Assembly (NCBI GenBank): GCA_007125585.1
Contig: SLCY01000027.1
Span: forward strand, 1-57,382
Length of the DNA: 57,382 bases
DNA from: Bacteroidales bacterium
GTDB taxonomy: Bacteria > Bacteroidota > Bacteroidia > Bacteroidales > UBA7960
Direction: 5' to 3'
Both the position numbers and the translations under genes were made by a program. Positions within the stretch are counted from its first letter, which is position 1. Every line of letters begins with the position of its first letter. This document shows, one piece after another, positions 16,241 through 26,330 of this stretch. Below the pieces are notes generated by a model. The model saw only the letters and a list, made by a program, of their open reading frames with translations, was not told the DNA's origin and made no database searches.

Positions 16241-17455
16241 ATGGCTAAAGGAAGGGAGTCCAAGCCACATATCGGCATCTTTGGTCGCCGCAACAACGGC
16301 AAGAGTTCATTCATCAATGCCCTGGCACAACAGGACATCGCCATAGTCTCCGGTGTGCCGGGGACAACCACCGATCCGGTGCGCAAGTCGATGGAGATCT
16401 TCGGCATCGGCCCTGCCATTCTTGTGGATACCGCTGGTATTGACGACAGTGGTGAGCTGGGCGCCAAAAGGGTGGCCCGCTCTCTGAAAGCCCTTAAAAC
16501 GGTTGACCTGGCAATCCTGCTGATCGCAGGAAATGTCTTCGGCGAAGAAGAAGAGAAGATCATTGAAGCCTTTCGCCAACAGGAAGTACCTTTTCTGGTG
16601 ATACATAACAAGTCGGACGAAGCACCTCTGGATGATGCCCTGAAGCAACAGATCGAAACAACTTATGCAGTGGATGTGCTGCCCTTCTGTGCCTTGCGTC
16701 CCGACAACCTTGATGTGGTCATCCATTCCCTGGAAAAGACCATGCCGGAAACAGCCTATCGTGCAAATTCACTGCTGGGCGACCTGGTTGATAAAGACGA
16801 TTTGGTGGTGCTGGTAACCCCCATCGACAACGAAGCCCCTGAAGGGCGACTCATACTGCCACAGGTACAGGCCATACGCGACATCATCGACAACGATGCC
16901 GTTTCGGTCGTGGTCAGGGAAACCGGTCTGGAAAAACTCATGGAAAGTTTGCAGCCGCGCCCCAGAATGGTGATCACCGACAGCCAGATGTTTAAAAAAG
17001 TGGATGCACTGGTGCCGCATGACATCCCGTTGACCGGCTTCAGCATCATGCTGGCGCGCCATAAGGGCGACTTCAGAAGGTATCTTGAAGGAACCCCGAA
17101 AATTGATGAGCTAATCGACGGCAACAGGATCCTGCTGCTGGAGTCATGCACCCACCAAGTGGAATGTGATGACATCGGCAGGTTCAAGATCCCGAAATGG
17201 ATGGAGGAGTATACGGGAAAAAAGCTGGAGTTCGACGTGGTGGCCGGGCTCAACGAGATACTCAGGCCCATTGATGATTATTCGCTTGTGATACAATGTG
17301 GCGGCTGCATGATCACACCCAGGCAACTCGTAGGACGCCTGAAACCAGCTGCGGATGCCGGAGTGGCCGTGACCAACTATGGCATGGCGATCGCCTGGCT
17401 CCATGGAACCTACCAGCGGGCCATCGCCCCTTTTGTAAACCCCAAAGCCAAATAA
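16241..17455 (+). CDS. hydF: [FeFe]-hydrogenase H-cluster maturation GTPase HydF
   Basis: GTPase and scaffold that carries the 2Fe precursor assembled by HydE and HydG and delivers it to apo-hydrogenase. 404 aa. The N-terminal TrmE/Era-like GTPase has the P-loop GRRNNGKSSF, VPGTTTDPV (G2), DTAGIDD (G3) and HNKSD (G4). The C-terminal part carries the FeS-binding signature of HydF: CTH (C303, H305), then 47 residues, then CGGC (C353, C356). Its stop overlaps the hydE start by one base (TAATG), so the two are translationally coupled. Confidence 0.96.
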   Translation: MAKGRESKPHIGIFGRRNNGKSSFINALAQQDIAIVSGVPGTTTDPVRKSMEIFGIGPAILVDTAGIDDSGELGAKRVARSLKALKTVDLAILLIAGNVFGEEEEKIIEAFRQQEVPFLVIHNKSDEAPLDDALKQQIETTYAVDVLPFCALRPDNLDVVIHSLEKTMPETAYRANSLLGDLVDKDDLVVLVTPIDNEAPEGRLILPQVQAIRDIIDNDAVSVVVRETGLEKLMESLQPRPRMVITDSQMFKKVDALVPHDIPLTGFSIMLARHKGDFRRYLEGTPKIDELIDGNRILLLESCTHQVECDDIGRFKIPKWMEEYTGKKLEFDVVAGLNEILRPIDDYSLVIQCGGCMITPRQLVGRLKPAADAGVAVTNYGMAIAWLHGTYQRAIAPFVNPKAK

Positions 17456-18540
17456 TGCCACATACGGTCAAAAACATATTAAACAAACAACCCCTTACCA
17501 GGCATGACCTTGTCACCCTGCTGTCGTCAGATGGAGAGTACAGCAAGCTGCTGTTTGACCGGGCGGCAGAGGTGAAACGGAAACATGCAGGTAACAAGGT
17601 GTATTACCGTGGCCTGATTGAATATTCCAACCTGTGTGGAAAAAATTGTCTGTACTGTGGCATCCGGTCAGGGAACAAAAAAGCCCGCCGATATGAACTG
17701 ACAGAAGAGGAGGTGCTGGAGGCAGCAAGATACGCATGGGAAGCCCGTTATGGCAGTGTGGTGATCCAGGCAGGGGAGCGTAGCGGAAAAGACCATGTTC
17801 ATCGTATTGAGAGGCTGATAAAACAAATCAAACAGCTGAGCAACGGAGGGCTGGGCATTACACTGTCGCTTGGTGAGCAAAGTGAAGACACTTACCACCG
17901 TTGGTTCGAAGCCGGCGCCCACCGCTATCTGCTACGCATCGAGGTCTCCAACCCCGGGCTCTATTATAAATACCATCCGGACAACAAGACACATGATTAC
18001 CAAGCCCGCCTTCATGCACTTCTCCTCCTGCGCAAAATCGGATACCAGGTGGGCTCCGGGGTGATGATCGGGCTGCCCTTCCAAACGGTGCAAGACCTTG
18101 CCGATGACCTGCTCTTTTTCCGGGATCACGACATCGATATGGTCGGCATGGGACCCTATATCGAGCATGAAGAAACACCCATGATCAAACACAAAAGCCA
18201 ATTGCTGCCAAAAAAGGAACGTCTCTGTCTGACCCTTAAAATGGTGGCGGCATTGCGCATCCTTATGAAGGACATAAACATCGCTGCCACCACTGCCATG
18301 CAGGCAATAGATCCCCAGGGACGTGAAAAATCGATCAGGGCGGGCGCCAACATCATCATGCCAAACCTGACCCCGTCGCGGTACAGGGAAGACTATATGC
18401 TGTATGAGGACAAACCATGTACCGATGAAGACGCAGAAGAGTGCCAACGATGCCTTGAAGCCAGGATACATATGGCAGGGGGGGAGATAGGTTACGGCGA
18501 ATGGGGCGACTCAAAACACTATCACAAACGAAAGAGATGA
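17455..18540 (+). CDS. hydE: [FeFe]-hydrogenase H-cluster radical SAM maturase HydE
   Basis: Radical SAM enzyme that acts on an Fe(CO)2(CN)Cys precursor from HydG to help build the 2Fe H-cluster. 361 aa from the ATG at 17455. The radical SAM CxxxCxxC motif is C61, C65, C68 (CGKNCLYC). The second, non-SAM cluster motif CX7CXXC is also present at C322, C330 and C333. YYRGLIEYSNLC and MIGLPFQT are typical HydE/BioB-family blocks. The frame stays open to 17296, but the start overlapping the hydF stop is the natural one. hydG is not in the window. Confidence 0.95.
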   Translation: MPHTVKNILNKQPLTRHDLVTLLSSDGEYSKLLFDRAAEVKRKHAGNKVYYRGLIEYSNLCGKNCLYCGIRSGNKKARRYELTEEEVLEAARYAWEARYGSVVIQAGERSGKDHVHRIERLIKQIKQLSNGGLGITLSLGEQSEDTYHRWFEAGAHRYLLRIEVSNPGLYYKYHPDNKTHDYQARLHALLLLRKIGYQVGSGVMIGLPFQTVQDLADDLLFFRDHDIDMVGMGPYIEHEETPMIKHKSQLLPKKERLCLTLKMVAALRILMKDINIAATTAMQAIDPQGREKSIRAGANIIMPNLTPSRYREDYMLYEDKPCTDEDAEECQRCLEARIHMAGGEIGYGEWGDSKHYHKRKR

Positions 18541-18616
18541 AAAACAAAATCCATGCATGCACGTTTATACTCTGGGCATCAAAAAAAGATCTTTGTCCAA
18601 ATAATACCATTCTTCT

Positions 18617-19837
18617 ATGAAAGATTTGAAAAGACCCGATACCGACGTTCTGGATATCAACAATGATGTAAAATGGGTAGGGGTGATCGATTACGACATC
18701 GTCACCTTCGATGTGGTGATGGAAACAGAATATGGCACCACCTACAATTCTTATTTTATCAATGCAGAGAAGAAAACCTTAATAGAAACTTCCAAGGAGA
18801 AGTTCTGGGATGTCTATCTGGAGAAGCTGAAACAGGTGACCGATTTATCCGGATTGGAATATGTTGTTCTGAACCATACCGAACCGGATCACAGCGGCAA
18901 CCTTGCCAATGTGCTTGAGATGGCACCGGATGCCACCGTTGTGGGTACGCGCCTGGCCATACAGTATCTGAAAGACTTTCTCGGTAAAGAGTTCAGGCAT
19001 CTGGTGGTGAAAGACGGCGACACCCTCGATCTGGGCAACAAAACCCTCCGTTTTGTCGGGGCGCCCAACCTGCACTGGCCCGACAGTATGTATACATACC
19101 TGGAAGAGGACAGGCTGCTGTTTACTTGTGATTCCTTTGGGTGCCATTATGCACACCCTGATATGATTGACAATAAAGTAGGTGACTTCAGCGATGCTTT
19201 CAAATATTACTTTGATGTGATTCTGAAGCCTTTCAGCAAATTCATGCTGAAGGCCATCGACAAAATAAGGCCTCTCGAAATCAATGCGATACTTACGGGC
19301 CATGGCCCTTTGTTGCTGCATGACTGGAAAAAATGGGTCGACCGATCCGAACAGTATGCCCGGAATGCCTTGCAAACACCACAGGCAAACCACATCTTCA
19401 TACCCTATGTTTCTGCCTACCATAATACCGGAAAAATGGCTGAAGCCATCAGGGATGGAATCATGAGCACCGGCGACTTTACCGTGGAAATAGCCGATAT
19501 TGAAACCATGTCCCTTGGTGATTTGGACGAGAGGGTGGCAAAAAGCAGTGCCATCGTGGTTGGATGCCCCACCATCAACCAAAACATCCTGCTGCCTGTC
19601 TATAAACTGTTCGCGGTGATCAGCCCCATCCGCGACAACCGGAAGGTCGCCGGTGCCTTCGGTTCTTACGGCTGGAGCGGAGAAGCCGGAAAACTTATCA
19701 ACAACACCCTGGCGAATCTTAAACTTAATGTGCTAGGTGATGGGGTATTTGTTAAATTTACCCCCCATGAAGATGAATATGAGCTGTGTTGTAGCTATGG
19801 CAGGAAGATCGCCGGTGAGTTATTGAAAAAAGAATGA
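18617..19837 (+). CDS. Flavodiiron protein (A-type flavoprotein, O2/NO reductase)
   Basis: 406 aa FprA/ROO-type enzyme that reduces oxygen to water or NO to N2O with electrons from rubredoxin or a similar carrier. The N-terminal metallo-beta-lactamase-like domain has all the diiron ligands: H87, E89, D91 (NHTEPDH), H153, D172 and H229 (GHGP). The C-terminal flavodoxin-like domain (about 255-400) binds FMN (VSAYHNTGKMA and the GAFGSYGWSG block). It starts 76 bases after hydE. Together with HydE/F it fits protection of oxygen-sensitive hydrogenase chemistry. A second function as a NO reductase cannot be excluded. Confidence 0.94.
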   Translation: MKDLKRPDTDVLDINNDVKWVGVIDYDIVTFDVVMETEYGTTYNSYFINAEKKTLIETSKEKFWDVYLEKLKQVTDLSGLEYVVLNHTEPDHSGNLANVLEMAPDATVVGTRLAIQYLKDFLGKEFRHLVVKDGDTLDLGNKTLRFVGAPNLHWPDSMYTYLEEDRLLFTCDSFGCHYAHPDMIDNKVGDFSDAFKYYFDVILKPFSKFMLKAIDKIRPLEINAILTGHGPLLLHDWKKWVDRSEQYARNALQTPQANHIFIPYVSAYHNTGKMAEAIRDGIMSTGDFTVEIADIETMSLGDLDERVAKSSAIVVGCPTINQNILLPVYKLFAVISPIRDNRKVAGAFGSYGWSGEAGKLINNTLANLKLNVLGDGVFVKFTPHEDEYELCCSYGRKIAGELLKKE

Positions 19838-19855
19838 TTCAATGTTCGAAGTGTT

Positions 19856-20683
19856 TTGAAGTGGTTTAAAGACATAGGAATCCCATTGTTGCTTTCAGCA
19901 GCTTTGGTTGGTTGTGCAACCAGCCTGCAGCTTGCCAGCCGATTTGTGCTGGAAGAAACAGACATACATGTGCTGGTATTGCCTCCCGATAACCTGATCA
20001 AGTCTTTTGCCACCGAACACCCTGACAGCATTCCTCCCGACAGCATCATGGGCCCCGGGGACGCCAGGGCGCAATTCATCAGTGAAGTCAGCGATTCTGT
20101 TTTTATCAGCCATTTCATGAGTGCCCTGAATGGTCATCTTGACAGGCTTTATATCCAGGCTTACGGGCCTGATGATGCCGATGCGTTTTTTTCACTGGAA
20201 CAGCCTGCATATATCTTTCTTATTGCACAAATGGAGCTGTTTGAATATACCGAGAAGGAGTATTTCGAAGGCCGTTCGGGATGGAATCGCTATATGAGTA
20301 GTGTGGATATAAAGGTACTGGAAAACAATGTCTGGTTTGAATTCATGAAAGTCCACGACCCGGAGTTCGAGATGCAGGTGCTGTTCAATACACATGCCAC
20401 CAGTGATTATGTCGAAGGAAGATTTCTCAGGTTAAGTACCGGAGAGGTGGTGTTCAATCCAACAAAATACCTTCTGACAGAGGATGACCTTTATGACCTT
20501 GCCTATTTCTCAGGGAAGCAGAACGCACACAAGATCTTTGACCATCTTCTCAACCTGTATGTCCGGCGCGAATATGGAAGAGACCTCCCTTACTATTTTC
20601 ATTACGATATGCAAAGCCATTCGATCCTGGAACGTGATTATCCCCCATTCATCAGGATCAACGCCGCCGAAACAGAAGAGTGA
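19856..20683 (+). CDS. Lipoprotein of unknown function, TTG start
   Basis: 275 aa. The N-terminus MKWFKDIGIPLLLSAALVGCATS is a clear lipoprotein signal with lipobox LVGC. No ATG or GTG is available between the in-frame stop of the flavodiiron gene (19835-19837) and the signal peptide, so a TTG start at 19856 is the only reasonable choice. The mature part is acidic, aromatic-rich and without motifs that I recognise. It may be a Bacteroidota-specific envelope lipoprotein. It follows the flavodiiron gene by 18 bases, probably in the same transcript, and converges on tsaD with a 3-base gap. Confidence 0.8.
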   Translation: MKWFKDIGIPLLLSAALVGCATSLQLASRFVLEETDIHVLVLPPDNLIKSFATEHPDSIPPDSIMGPGDARAQFISEVSDSVFISHFMSALNGHLDRLYIQAYGPDDADAFFSLEQPAYIFLIAQMELFEYTEKEYFEGRSGWNRYMSSVDIKVLENNVWFEFMKVHDPEFEMQVLFNTHATSDYVEGRFLRLSTGEVVFNPTKYLLTEDDLYDLAYFSGKQNAHKIFDHLLNLYVRREYGRDLPYYFHYDMQSHSILERDYPPFIRINAAETEE

Positions 20684-20686
20684 ACG

Positions 20687-21703
20687 TCAGGCGCGGTACC
20701 GGGTGAACGGGGTTGTGTTAAGCGGTGCAAAATCAGACTTCAGGTATTTGTAATACCCTGCGATGGCAATCATGGCCGCGTTGTCGGTACAATATTCAAA
20801 CCGGGGAATGTAAACATTCCAGTTTCCCGCATCCTTTTCATCATAAAAAGCCTTTCTTAATCCGGAGTTGGCAGAAACACCACCCGCAATGGCAATATGG
20901 CGAATCCCTGTTTGCCTGGAGGCAGCCCGGACTTTGTTCATCAAGATCTCTACAATGGTGTACTGTATGGAGGCAGAAAGGTCATTCAAGTGGTTTTTGA
21001 TAAAATCCTTGTCCTCTTTGAGCTTGTCGCGCAAAAAATACAATATCGACGTTTTCAGTCCGCTGAAACTATAATCGAGCCCGGAAACCTGAGGGTGCGG
21101 GAACCTGAATGCCTGTGGATTGCCCTGTTGTGCGTACTGATCGATGAGCGGGCCGCCCGGATAAGGCAACCCCATGATCTTGGCTGTCTTGTCAAAAGCC
21201 TCACCGGCGGCATCATCAATGGTCTGACCAATGACCTCCATCTCATAATGACTTTTTACCAGCACGATCTGGGTATGTCCGCCCGACACAGTCAAACAAA
21301 GGAACGGAAAAGGAGGAACCTTTTTCTGAAATTCGTCTTCAATAAAATGTGCCAGAATATGGGCGTGCATGTGGTTGACAGTGATCAGGGGGATGCCCAG
21401 GGCCAGCGCGAAGGACTTGGCAAATGAAGACCCGACAAGCAAGGAACCAAGTAAACCAGGGCCATTGGTGAAAGCCACTGCATCAATCCTTTTTTTGTGT
21501 ATCTTTGCCTTTGATAAAGCATTGTCAATGACTGGAATAATGTTCTGCTGATGCGCCCTGGATGCCAGTTCGGGCACAACACCCCCAAAGTCCCTGTGAA
21601 CATGCTGATTGGCAATCAGATTGGCAAGAATTTTGCGGTCTTTAATAAGCGCAGCAGAAGTATCATCGCACGATGATTCAATGCCCAGTATATAAATGCT
21701 CAT
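20687..21703 (-). CDS. tsaD: tRNA N6-adenosine threonylcarbamoyltransferase
   Basis: Transfers the threonylcarbamoyl group from TC-AMP to A37 of ANN-decoding tRNAs, with TsaB and TsaE. 338 aa, normal for TsaD/YgjD. N-terminal ASKHA-fold ILGIESSCDDTSAAL; metal-binding H111 and H115 (HMHAHI); VSGGHTQIVLV; GEAFDKTAK; late GGVSANSGLR and FCTDNAAMIA-type ATP-binding block (YCTDNAAMIA). The ATG at 21703 is 31 bases from the start of the divergent tamB gene, so the promoters must overlap coding sequence. Confidence 0.97.
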   Translation of the reverse strand: MSIYILGIESSCDDTSAALIKDRKILANLIANQHVHRDFGGVVPELASRAHQQNIIPVIDNALSKAKIHKKRIDAVAFTNGPGLLGSLLVGSSFAKSFALALGIPLITVNHMHAHILAHFIEDEFQKKVPPFPFLCLTVSGGHTQIVLVKSHYEMEVIGQTIDDAAGEAFDKTAKIMGLPYPGGPLIDQYAQQGNPQAFRFPHPQVSGLDYSFSGLKTSILYFLRDKLKEDKDFIKNHLNDLSASIQYTIVEILMNKVRAASRQTGIRHIAIAGGVSANSGLRKAFYDEKDAGNWNVYIPRFEYCTDNAAMIAIAGYYKYLKSDFAPLNTTPFTRYRA

Positions 21704-21734
21704 GACAGTTCAAATCATTCCGGGGGTCAAATAA

Positions 21735-24700
21735 TTGCTGGAGAACAAAGGTATCAAAAAAAGGCGAAAAATATTGTTTTCCCTGCTGGCAGCGTTTTTA
21801 ATGCTTCCGCTGATCCTCTTGGCTTCACTCCGGAGCACCAAGGTCCAGACCTACCTGGTGGGACACCTCACAGAGTACCTCTCCAGGGAGCTTGGGACGG
21901 AACTTTCGGTGGGCGGTGTGGATATCCGCCTGCTTCGCAGCATTGTCCTGGTCGATGTAAAAATGAAAGACAGGCAGGGAAAACCACTGCTGGAAGTGCA
22001 AAGAATGGAGGTGGAGCTGGGAAAGATGTCATTTAATCAGCGACGGCTTTCCATCAATGAACTGCATTTCGAAGATGCCTTCCTCAATGTTTACAAAGAA
22101 ATAAACAACGACAGCTATAACTTCGGGTTTCTGATCGAGTATTTCTCCGGTGGGGAAAGAACAGGATCAACCGGCGCAAGGTGGGAGGTAATATGCGCCG
22201 CATTCAGGCTTACCAATACCTCCTTTTATCACCGCGACAAAAATATCCAGCCCAGAGAATATGGTTTCGACCCCGGAAACTTCTATGTAAATGATTTTAA
22301 CCTGGCAATGGATGACATCCTGCTCCAGGACAGTACCCTTTCGTTCCAACTGGACTATATGTTCTATAAAGAATCGTCCGGGTTTTTGCTGAGCGATCTG
22401 TCGGGCCACTTCTCCATCGGGCCGCATCAAACCAGTATTGATCATTTCAACTTCCGGTCTGAGACATCCGATCTTTTGCTGGATCTGACAGCCCGGTATG
22501 AGTCATTCACATCGGTGGAAGCATTTCTTTCCAGCCTTGATTATCATTTGAATATACAGGCCTCACAACTGGACCTGGCCGATATGGGCTATTTTTTCCC
22601 ACGCCTTTATGGGATAAAGGAAATACTCCGCGTTCAAGGGGAGTTTGAGGGGGGAAACGGAAACCTGTCCGCAAACGAGGTAATGTTGGAATATGGAGAG
22701 CATTCAAAGTTCCACGGTGGCTTTCACCTGACCGGGATGTTTGATTGGCCGCAATCGTCCCTTGATTTCAGGGTTGATAAGCTGCGTAGCAGCATGGAAG
22801 ATATCACGTCGATCCAATTGCCGGCAAACTGGGAGCGGCAAACACTCCAACCACCCGGTTATTTGTTCAACCTTGGAGAGTTTTCTTTCTCTGGGGGGCT
22901 TAACGGCTCTTTGACCGACTTAATGGCCGAAGGCAGCATGGATACGGATATCGGACAATTGAATGCCGATATCAAGCTGCACAAAGATCCGGGCGATGCA
23001 TTGTATCACTACCAGGGAACCCTCGGGATGGATCAGTTTCATATGGGGAAACTCTTTGAAAACAATGGGCTTGGAAACATTGACATGAAAGGTGACATCA
23101 GCGGTTCCGGCTTTTGCCCCGAAACCCTTGACCTGAACATCGACGGACACGTTGCGTCATTTGATGTTCTGGGCAACTTGTACGAAAACATCCAACTGTC
23201 GGGTGATTTTTTACACAGAAAATTCAATGGCTCCTTTCTGGTCGATGACCCAAACCTGTTTCTGGATTTCAGGGGGATGGTAGACTTTGAACAGGCCGTG
23301 CCCCTGTTCGATTTTGTGGCAAATATTGATCGGGCAAACCTTACCAAAATGAATGTATTTCAACGAGATACATTATATGACTCCACGCTGTCCGCCTATC
23401 TGAAGATCAATGCCCACGGAAGCTCCCTGGATGATCTTGATGGTGTGATCATCTTAAGCGATATACAGTATGCGGAGGCATCCCTGTTTGGTGGCGACCC
23501 GTTTAACGATCCGCCAGCCTATTCAACAGATAGCATCTACCTGCGCAATACCCTCTGGTCAAAAGACAATAAGCACCTGCGGTTTCGCTCTGATTTTCTG
23601 GATGCCGATCTGTATGGGAAGATCCATTTTGACCAATTGGCAAATGCTTTGCGACAAACCGCAAATGCATATATCCCTGCGCTTAACCTCAAAAACAATC
23701 GCCAAAAGGAGACGGATGAACATACACAGGAAATTGAGTTTTCTTTCCGTTTTAAAGATACAGAAGACCTTACCCGTCTTTTTTTCCCGACAGTTAGAAT
23801 ATCTCCGGATAGCTGGCTGAATGGATCATTTGGTTCATTGGGGCAAAATATTGTTGTTCAAGCACATGCCAGCCATTTATCTCTCTTTGGAAGAAGGTTT
23901 ATTGATTGGAACCTGTCGGGCAACCACACCGACGACCACTATGAATTATCGGTAAACAGCAGTAAACTGATGCTTTCGGATAGCCTGCATATGAATGACT
24001 TTGCAATGAAGACAATATGGGATAAGGATGAAGTGAGCCTGTCCCTTTTATGGAATGGGAAAGAGTATCCGGGCGACAACGGAGGAAACATACAGGGTGT
24101 TGCAAGGATCCACGACAAAAATTATTTTGACTTTTCTTTTCAGACCTCTCATGCCTGGTTAAATGGCGATCGCTGGGAACTCAACCTGGACAACAAAATC
24201 ATTGTTGACACCAACCGGGTGGAGATATTCAACCTGATGGTCTCACACAGGGATCAGTTTCTGATGGCAGAAGGTGTGCTGAGTGATGATCCTGAAGACA
24301 AGATGGGACTGTCTTTCGCGAATTTTGAGGTCGCATATACCGATCTGTTGATGGGAGAGAGCGATTTCGATTTCGGCGGGCGAATCAATGGTTATGTCTC
24401 CTTTACAGGTTTATATCAGCCCTTGAGTATAGGGGCGGAAATCCATGTTGAAGGCTTTTCTTTCAACCATGAGGTGATGGGTGACCTTACCCTGCAGAGT
24501 ATTTGGAACAATGATCAGCAAGCTTTCCTGGTTAACGGTGCGATCGCTGATGAAAAAAATGGCGAACCTGAACGCCCGGTGTCTGTTGACGGGAAAATAT
24601 ATACCGGCGACCGCGATCATAATTTTGATCTGGACATTGATGTGGTTGGCAAAACGATGTCGGTATGGGGACGGTATATGCAAAATTTTGCAGAGGATGT

Positions 24701-26252
24701 CAAAGGCATTGCAACGGGCCGTTTGCGATTGGATGGCCCTTTCAGCAGTCCTGAACTCACAGGACTTGTCAGTTTGTCAGACGCCTCCCTGCACATCCCC
24801 TACCTGAATGTCACCTATCATTTTGAGCATGACGTGGAGTTTACAAAAAACTCTTTCCGGTTTGCCGATGATGTATTGTTGCTTAAGGACTCACTGGGTA
24901 ATACAGCGGAGGTCACAGGGGCCATCCTGCACGACGTCTTTTCAGATTTTGCCCTTGATATTGTCGTCAGGCCGGAAGAAACAATCATTTTTAATACCAG
25001 TGCCGCCGACAATCCGATGTATTATGGAACAGCCTTTTTAACAGGCCAGGCCCATTTCCATGGCCCGACCAATGACATCATCATGGATGTATCTGCCCGT
25101 ACAAACCGGGGCACAAGGGTGTCCCTTCCCCTGAACTATACGGGCGAAGTGCGTGAAAGCCATTTTATATCGTTTGTTTCACGAGAAAAAAAGGAAGACG
25201 GACCCACCTTTGTCGTCCCAGATCTGCCCGGGGCCGTCACGCTGAATTTTGACCTGGAGGTAACACCAGATGCAGAGGTGCAACTGTTTTTTGATGCACG
25301 GTTTGGTGATATCCTCAGGGGCACCGGTAACGGGAACCTGCGACTGGAAGTATCTCCTGAGGGTTCCTTCAATATCTATGGGGATTTTGTCATTGCGGAA
25401 GGGGAATATTTGTTTAACCTGCAAAACATTATCAACAAACGTTTTCGCATTGAGCAGGGCAGTACCATTGGATGGACAGGCGATTTGAATGATGCCGACA
25501 TAGACCTGAGGGCCGCCTATCGACTGCGTACCAACCTGTATGACCTGTTTGTAGGCGAAGGGTTTGATCCAGCAACAGCAGACATTTACAGGAGGCGCAT
25601 CCCCCTCGAAACGATACTGATGCTGGAAGACAAGTTGTTTGATCCCACCATCTCTTTTGATATTACCGTGCCTGGTGGGGATGAACAAACACGCGAAATG
25701 ATTGAACGGGTCATCACCACCGACCAGGAAATGAACCGCCAGGTGTTTTCTCTGCTGGTGTTGAACCGGTTTGTGCCCACCACCGCCGATCAATACAATA
25801 CGGCTTTGGGGTACGGTGTCGGCAGCACCTCCTCAGAACTGCTGTCTAACCAGCTGAGTAACTGGTTGTCACAGATCAGTTCAGACTTTGACATAGGGAT
25901 CAATTACCGGCCGGGTGATGAGATCAGCAGCCAGGAGTTGGAACTGGCACTGTCAACCCAGCTTTTTGACGACAGGGTAATGATCGACGGCAACTTCGGG
26001 GTGGCAGGCAATCAAACCGCAACGGGGCATCGCGCCCAGGGTGCAAACCAAATCATTGGTGACGTAAACGTGGAAGTGATGATCACCCCCGAAGGGAAAT
26101 TTCGCGTAAAAGCCTTCAACCGTTCAAACACTTTTGACATCATCAATACCAACGCTCCATATACCCAGGGTATCGGACTCTTCTACCGCAAAGAATTCGA
26201 TCGTCTGGAAGAACTCTTCCGGAGAGAACAACGCCCGGAGGCCGACGAGTGA
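21735..26252 (+). CDS. tamB: TamB-like translocation and assembly module protein (AsmA/DUF490)
   Basis: 1505 aa periplasm-spanning protein of the TamB/YhdP superfamily, thought to bridge inner and outer membranes for outer-membrane protein insertion or lipid transport. N-terminal anchor about 11-33 (ILFSLLAAFLMLPLILLASL), then AsmA-like LTEYLSRELGTELSVGGVDIR, a long repetitive beta region (beta-taco), and the conserved C-terminal TamB domain (DUF490) about 1130-1470 with GNGNLRLEVSPEGSFNIYGDF, GEYLFNLQNI and SNWLSQ. The size is normal for Bacteroidota TamB. An in-frame stop (21732-21734) precedes the TTG at 21735 and the next ATG would remove part of the anchor, so TTG is the likely start. 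Divergent from tsaD. Confidence 0.92.
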   Translation: MLENKGIKKRRKILFSLLAAFLMLPLILLASLRSTKVQTYLVGHLTEYLSRELGTELSVGGVDIRLLRSIVLVDVKMKDRQGKPLLEVQRMEVELGKMSFNQRRLSINELHFEDAFLNVYKEINNDSYNFGFLIEYFSGGERTGSTGARWEVICAAFRLTNTSFYHRDKNIQPREYGFDPGNFYVNDFNLAMDDILLQDSTLSFQLDYMFYKESSGFLLSDLSGHFSIGPHQTSIDHFNFRSETSDLLLDLTARYESFTSVEAFLSSLDYHLNIQASQLDLADMGYFFPRLYGIKEILRVQGEFEGGNGNLSANEVMLEYGEHSKFHGGFHLTGMFDWPQSSLDFRVDKLRSSMEDITSIQLPANWERQTLQPPGYLFNLGEFSFSGGLNGSLTDLMAEGSMDTDIGQLNADIKLHKDPGDALYHYQGTLGMDQFHMGKLFENNGLGNIDMKGDISGSGFCPETLDLNIDGHVASFDVLGNLYENIQLSGDFLHRKFNGSFLVDDPNLFLDFRGMVDFEQAVPLFDFVANIDRANLTKMNVFQRDTLYDSTLSAYLKINAHGSSLDDLDGVIILSDIQYAEASLFGGDPFNDPPAYSTDSIYLRNTLWSKDNKHLRFRSDFLDADLYGKIHFDQLANALRQTANAYIPALNLKNNRQKETDEHTQEIEFSFRFKDTEDLTRLFFPTVRISPDSWLNGSFGSLGQNIVVQAHASHLSLFGRRFIDWNLSGNHTDDHYELSVNSSKLMLSDSLHMNDFAMKTIWDKDEVSLSLLWNGKEYPGDNGGNIQGVARIHDKNYFDFSFQTSHAWLNGDRWELNLDNKIIVDTNRVEIFNLMVSHRDQFLMAEGVLSDDPEDKMGLSFANFEVAYTDLLMGESDFDFGGRINGYVSFTGLYQPLSIGAEIHVEGFSFNHEVMGDLTLQSIWNNDQQAFLVNGAIADEKNGEPERPVSVDGKIYTGDRDHNFDLDIDVVGKTMSVWGRYMQNFAEDVKGIATGRLRLDGPFSSPELTGLVSLSDASLHIPYLNVTYHFEHDVEFTKNSFRFADDVLLLKDSLGNTAEVTGAILHDVFSDFALDIVVRPEETIIFNTSAADNPMYYGTAFLTGQAHFHGPTNDIIMDVSARTNRGTRVSLPLNYTGEVRESHFISFVSREKKEDGPTFVVPDLPGAVTLNFDLEVTPDAEVQLFFDARFGDILRGTGNGNLRLEVSPEGSFNIYGDFVIAEGEYLFNLQNIINKRFRIEQGSTIGWTGDLNDADIDLRAAYRLRTNLYDLFVGEGFDPATADIYRRRIPLETILMLEDKLFDPTISFDITVPGGDEQTREMIERVITTDQEMNRQVFSLLVLNRFVPTTADQYNTALGYGVGSTSSELLSNQLSNWLSQISSDFDIGINYRPGDEISSQELELALSTQLFDDRVMIDGNFGVAGNQTATGHRAQGANQIIGDVNVEVMITPEGKFRVKAFNRSNTFDIINTNAPYTQGIGLFYRKEFDRLEELFRREQRPEADE

Positions 26253-26330
26253 TAAGCAGGCGGCAGAAGGTGAAATGAATATGGATGGCCGGGATCGCGG
26301 AAAGGTCACATGGCAACATCAACCCCGCCA

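Noticed and set aside
18845-19582. Minus-strand frame of 245 codons opposite the flavodiiron gene
   Set aside because: Shadow of a gene with complete diiron ligands.
21500-21507. TATCTTTG on the plus strand upstream of tamB
   Set aside because: Lies within tsaD about 230 bases from the tamB start; likely coincidental.
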